From positions 1 to 14,841 of the forward strand of contig JASJAL010000028.1 of NCBI GenBank assembly GCA_030067055.1: a stretch of 14,841 bases of DNA, read 5' to 3'. Origin of the DNA: Kiloniellales bacterium (GTDB lineage Bacteria; Pseudomonadota; Alphaproteobacteria; Kiloniellales; JAKSBE01). The notes below the pieces were generated by a model that searched no databases, was not told the origin of the DNA, and saw only the letters and a list, made by a program, of their open reading frames with translations. Position numbers and translations under genes: made by a program. Positions 13,552-14,841 of the stretch are shown here, in pieces. Each line of letters opens with the position of its first letter. Positions within the stretch are counted from its first letter, which is position 1.

Positions 13552-14841
13552 CTATCCCTCTTCTGTCGCGAGTCTCCCGTTGTGGATCTCCTCCATGAAC
13601 GCGCTGTAGTCCCGTTCGTTCTGATCGGCGTAAGACTTGGCGAATTCTACCAAGCTGTCATCGAAGGTGTCCTTCGAACCGAGGTAGCCGGCGATGGATA
13701 CCGGGTCGCCCGTGCGCGCGTGGCCCTGTGCCAGCGTCCAGCCGCACAAGCGCGCTAAATAGCGCAGATCGCGGGCGGTGAGGTCCTCGACATCCGCCGA
13801 GCCCTTCCAGTCCCTCAGTTGCCGCCAGTAGTAATGGTTTTCATCTGCCTGACCGACGGTCCAGCCGAGAAAGATGTCGTTGACTGTCTGCAGGAGGCGC
13901 TGACCCTCGACCACACGCTGGCCGTGGTTCTTGTATCGGGTGCGGGGCAGGTGCTTCTCCAAGACAGATCGCGTGGCCTGCTTGATCTGCAGCAGCATTG
14001 GGTCGTTTCGATCCCGGCCTTCCAACAGCATGACCAAGCACTGGGTCCCGACGCTGCCCACCCCGACGACCTTCAAGGCGACGTCTACCGGACGAAAGCG
14101 CGACAGAGCATGTTTGCAATCGTCTGGAACCGACTCTTTGTAGGCAGCGAAAGCGCTGCGGACCAGCGCCGTCAAGTTGCGCCCTTTCAGTTCCAATTCA
14201 TCGCGCAATTCCCGCATGGGGATCAGACCGGGCGGCTCGCTCTTGATACGGTAATCGCCGTTGACTTCTTCGGTGAGCTTGTCCAGCGCCTGCCGGCTGT
14301 CTCTCGTCACCGCCTTCTTCATGATCTTTTCCGCGGCACCCTCACGTCCTTCTTTGTCCGCGACTTTCCGGTATCGGTCTGTGTCGACCAAGGCATACCA
14401 TACGTCCATGGTGCGCATTTCGGCGAACTCCGCCATCGCCTTGCGATAGTTCCGCACCACCCTCTCGGTGACGTCGCGGCGATCATGCTTGTCGAGACCA
14501 TTATGGCGCGCGGCAATCATGAAGCTCGTCGCCAGGCGCTTGATATCCCACTCCCAGGGACCCGGCAGGGTTTCGTCGAAATCATTGATGTCGAAGACAA
14601 GCCTGCGCTCGGGTGAGGCATAGAGCCCGAAATTGGCCACGTGCGCGTCGCCGCAGGCCTGAACCGTAAGCCCCGTGACCGGCGTGGTGGCGAGATCGGC
14701 AGCCATGATCGTGGCGCTGCCGCGGAAAAACGCGAAGGGCGAGGCGCTCATGCGCCAACGTCGCACCGGCACAAGAAATTCCAACCTGTCCTTGTTCTGC
14801 TCTTCCAGCAGTTCCACCGGGTCAGGTCGATCGTCTGCCGG
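13552..14841 (-). CDS. DUF2252 family protein, 5' end beyond the window
   Basis: The frame runs from the right window edge (...PADDRPDPVELLEEQ) to the stop at 13552-13554, about 429 residues visible. DUF2252 hallmarks are present: SPFAFFRGSATIMAADLA, CGDAHVANFG, INDFDETLPGPWEWDIKRL, VGVGSVGTQCL and GQADENHYYWRQLRDWKG. The fold is related to aminoglycoside phosphotransferase and kinase-like proteins, with the GDAHxxNFG and DFDET segments resembling the catalytic and metal-binding loops; a small-molecule kinase role is therefore often supposed, but none is established as far as I know. The RPDPV segment typical of the N-terminal part is in frame upstream of the first start-like codon (GTG 14817), so the real start lies outside the window. 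It converges on the channel and microprotein genes and need not share their function. Confidence 0.92.
   Translation of the reverse strand, partial: PADDRPDPVELLEEQNKDRLEFLVPVRRWRMSASPFAFFRGSATIMAADLATTPVTGLTVQACGDAHVANFGLYASPERRLVFDINDFDETLPGPWEWDIKRLATSFMIAARHNGLDKHDRRDVTERVVRNYRKAMAEFAEMRTMDVWYALVDTDRYRKVADKEGREGAAEKIMKKAVTRDSRQALDKLTEEVNGDYRIKSEPPGLIPMRELRDELELKGRNLTALVRSAFAAYKESVPDDCKHALSRFRPVDVALKVVGVGSVGTQCLVMLLEGRDRNDPMLLQIKQATRSVLEKHLPRTRYKNHGQRVVEGQRLLQTVNDIFLGWTVGQADENHYYWRQLRDWKGSADVEDLTARDLRYLARLCGWTLAQGHARTGDPVSIAGYLGSKDTFDDSLVEFAKSYADQNERDYSAFMEEIHNGRLATEEG

Overview
The window is GC-rich, with compact genes, strong GC bias at third codon positions and clear Shine-Dalgarno sites. 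The mix of genes (a rhizobial-type SDR tail, DUF2252, several MscS-like channels and a CASTOR/POLLUX-type channel) suggests an alphaproteobacterium, probably Hyphomicrobiales. That placement is inference from gene flavour, not from a marker gene. It reads as an ordinary chromosomal accessory region: I see no transposase, integrase, tRNA, rRNA or CRISPR array.

Left part (1-2530). The end of an SDR oxidoreductase runs in from the left edge. It converges on a C-terminal remnant of a choice-of-anchor I (phytase/alkaline-phosphatase-like) protein. A class I SAM methyltransferase follows, then two small unrecognised genes of 60 and 119 codons, both with good ribosome binding sites.

Centre (2531-9678). 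Three MscS-family channels stand side by side: A (2531-5086, minus), B (5358-7244, minus) and C (7969-9678, plus, divergent from B). All three begin with a Sec signal peptide and the same periplasmic domain, whose hallmarks are PDTxSPRxTL, LDLSxxPP, LKEVLDR, WTIPxTxI and a final WQW at the first membrane helix. A carries this domain twice. The pore-lining helices behind it are clearly different in the three proteins, so one sensor-like domain is joined to three kinds of MscS pore. C also changes sharply in codon use between its front and back halves, as expected of a mosaic gene. A 38-bp sequence, 31/38 identical, lies about 130-150 bp upstream of both A and B.

Right part (9679-14841). Downstream of C is a 46-codon leader ORF containing an 18-bp tandem duplication, ending four bases before an orphan HlyD/RND-type periplasmic adaptor (9899-10840). 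Next comes a two-helix CASTOR/POLLUX-like ion channel with two cytosolic RCK/NAD-binding-like units (11235-13217), then a 33-residue single-helix membrane microprotein with an excellent ribosome binding site (13382-13483). A convergent DUF2252 gene runs off the right edge.

Taken together, positions 2531-13483 look like an envelope ion-flux or osmotic-stress locus: three gated channels with a shared external domain, a ligand-gated-type cation channel, a periplasmic adaptor without a pump, and two tiny ORFs. That they work together is inference from proximity and shared domains. Each gene sits behind its own leader of roughly 200-700 bp, so they are probably several transcription units rather than one operon.
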